A stretch of 6,043 nucleotides of DNA from assembly GCA_019116185.1 (NCBI GenBank), contig DXCD01000147.1, positions 1-6,043 of the forward strand, in the 5' to 3' direction. This stretch comes from Candidatus Mediterraneibacter stercorigallinarum (lineage in GTDB: Bacteria; Bacillota; Clostridia; Lachnospirales; Lachnospiraceae). The position numbers and the translations under genes were made by a program. This document shows, one piece after another, positions 4,851-6,043 of this stretch. The notes under the pieces were generated by a model. The model searched no databases, had not been told where the DNA came from, and saw only the letters and a list, made by a program, of their open reading frames with translations. Position 1 is the first letter of the stretch; each line of letters starts with the position of its first letter.

Positions 4851-4879
4851 ACGCGCACTGCGGATTGCTTTCGCGTACT

Positions 4880-6043
4880 TTATTTACCGTAGTAGCATTT
4901 GAGGTAGATTTCTTTGATTTCTTTGATGAGCGGGTATCTCGGGTTTGCTCCTGTACACTGGTCGTTGAATGCCTGCTCGCACATGTCGTCCAGAGTATCC
5001 AGGAAGTATTTCTCGTCGATGCCGTAATCCTTGATCGTCTTCTTGATGCCGATCGTATCTTTGAGTTCTTCCAGTCTTGCGATGAAGTTCTCAAATACTT
5101 CTTCATCTGTATTTCCTGTGCATCCTGCGAAGCGTCCGAGCTCTGCGTATCTCTGAAGAGCGTGCGGATACTGATACTGTGAGAATGTTCCCATCTTTGT
5201 CGGAACTTCTGCTGCATTGTATCTCATAACCTCTGTCAGAATCAGGGCGTTTGCAACGCCGTGCGGCAGATGGTGGAACGCGCCCAGCTTATGAGCCATA
5301 GAGTGGTTCACGCCGAGGAATGCATTTGCGAATGCCATACCTGCCATACAGGAAGCGTTGTGCATCTCTTCACGTGCCTTCGGATCATTTGCTCCGTTCT
5401 CGTATGCAGACGGAAGATTGTCAAATACCATCTTCACAGCCTTCATAGCCAGACCGTCTGTGTAGTCTGTTGCCATGATAGATACATATGCCTCGATCGC
5501 GTGTGTCATAACGTCGATACCTGACGCGCTTGTCAGTCCCTTCGGAGCTGTCATCGCATTGTCAACGTCAACGATCGCCATGTTCGGAAGCAGAGCGTAG
5601 TCAGCGATCGGCCATTTAACGCCTGTCTCAGCGTCTGTGATGATCGCGAACGGAGTTACCTCGGAACCTGTACCTGAAGATGTCGGGATTGCTACGAAGT
5701 AAGCCTTCTCTCCCATCTTCGGGAAGGTGAATACTCTCTTGCGGATATCCATGAAGTCCATTGCCATGTCTTCGAAGTTTGCTTCCGGATGCTCATACAT
5801 AAGCCACATGATCTTGGCAGCATCCATTGCAGAACCGCCGCCCAGAGCGATGATCGTGTCAGGCTCGAAGGATCTCATCTGCTTCACGCCTTCCTGAGCG
5901 CACTGCAGTGTCGGGTCCGGAGCTACATCGTAGAAGCATGTGTGCTGGATTCCCATCTCATCCAGTTTGTCTTCGATCGGTTTTGCGTATCCGTTCTTGT
6001 AAAGGAATGTATCTGTTACGATAAATGCTTTCTTCTTGTGCAT
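4880..6043 (-). CDS. adhE: Iron-dependent alcohol dehydrogenase domain of AdhE (5' end probably outside window)
   Basis: 387 codons are visible. The sequence is a group III (Fe-containing) alcohol dehydrogenase of the type forming the C-terminal half of bifunctional AdhE, which reduces acetyl-CoA to acetaldehyde and then ethanol, reoxidising NADH in fermentation. Seen here: the NAD-binding GGGSAMDAAK (68-77); AdhE-typical FMDIRKRVFTFPKMGEKAYF (97-116) and PTSSGTGSEVTPF (120-132); iron ligands D177 and H181 in GIDVMTHAIEAY; H251 in HSMAHKLGAF; H261 in LPHGVANA; and C-terminal DQCTGANPRYPL. The window ends exactly on an ATG, but this point corresponds to the linker inside AdhE (KKKAFIVTD), not to the usual N-terminus of a free-standing alcohol dehydrogenase. 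I therefore read it as internal. A stand-alone dehydrogenase starting here cannot be excluded, since no upstream bases are shown. The long terminator follows 29 nt after the stop. Confidence 0.92.
   Translation of the reverse strand: MHKKKAFIVTDTFLYKNGYAKPIEDKLDEMGIQHTCFYDVAPDPTLQCAQEGVKQMRSFEPDTIIALGGGSAMDAAKIMWLMYEHPEANFEDMAMDFMDIRKRVFTFPKMGEKAYFVAIPTSSGTGSEVTPFAIITDAETGVKWPIADYALLPNMAIVDVDNAMTAPKGLTSASGIDVMTHAIEAYVSIMATDYTDGLAMKAVKMVFDNLPSAYENGANDPKAREEMHNASCMAGMAFANAFLGVNHSMAHKLGAFHHLPHGVANALILTEVMRYNAAEVPTKMGTFSQYQYPHALQRYAELGRFAGCTGNTDEEVFENFIARLEELKDTIGIKKTIKDYGIDEKYFLDTLDDMCEQAFNDQCTGANPRYPLIKEIKEIYLKCYYGK

Larger units (their letters stand above)
4360..4879. other. 520-bp intergenic region: AT-rich promoter half, GC-rich repeat half
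   Basis: No credible gene. From 4360 to about 4540 it is AT-rich and holds the ribosome site and promoter signals of the kinase-like gene. From 4541 to 4865 it turns abruptly GC-rich and consists of degenerate and near-identical repeats merging into the adhE terminator. An 87-codon minus-strand frame (4530-4793) is open across the repeats, but only because the 111-bp period is a multiple of three. It starts at the foot of the terminator stem and has no ribosome site. Confidence 0.8.

Overview
The window looks like chromosomal DNA of a Gram-positive anaerobe of the Clostridia, most likely Lachnospiraceae. This rests on gene content (an AdhE-type alcohol dehydrogenase, a coiled-coil plus SleB-type wall hydrolase, a lipoprotein amino-acid receptor), strong GGAGG-type ribosome sites and sigma-A style promoters. 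The genus is inference; no rRNA or marker gene is present.

Layout. 1-444 (minus) is the 5' part of an amino-acid ABC transporter binding lipoprotein, with its own promoter at 501-528 and a pair of 11-bp direct repeats upstream of it. 606-2275 (minus) is a two-gene unit: a Cof-type HAD phosphatase overlapping uppP (undecaprenyl-diphosphatase) by 7 nt. 2276-2460 is a compact divergent control region. The -35 boxes of the leftward (HAD-uppP) and rightward promoters lie in one 16-bp near-palindrome. 2461-3486 (plus) encodes a secreted coiled-coil protein ending in a SleB-type peptidoglycan hydrolase domain. A hairpin at 3517-3552 separates it from the convergent kinase-fold gene at 3604-4359 (minus), an uncharacterised APH/choline-kinase-like phosphotransferase. 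4360-4879 has no gene that I believe. It holds the kinase promoter region with two inverted repeats, then a GC-rich array of about 310 bp built from 111-bp repeats, joined to the terminator of the next gene. 4880-6043 (minus) is the alcohol dehydrogenase half of adhE, running to the window edge.

How they relate. UppP recycles the lipid carrier for wall synthesis and the divergent gene makes a putative wall-cleaving enzyme, so the shared 2362-2412 control region may balance two envelope functions; this is inference. The binding protein, kinase and AdhE have no visible functional link to them.

Most worth a second look: (i) the repeat array, in which one repeat copy carries an orphan half of the adhE terminator hairpin and 13-bp inverted repeats bracket the last unit; (ii) the binding protein, whose N-terminus appears to carry a detached C-terminal segment of the same fold; (iii) the back-to-back promoters sharing a palindrome; (iv) the PcsB/CwlO-like coiled coil fused to a SleB domain. 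I see no clear evidence for a wholly new multi-gene system.
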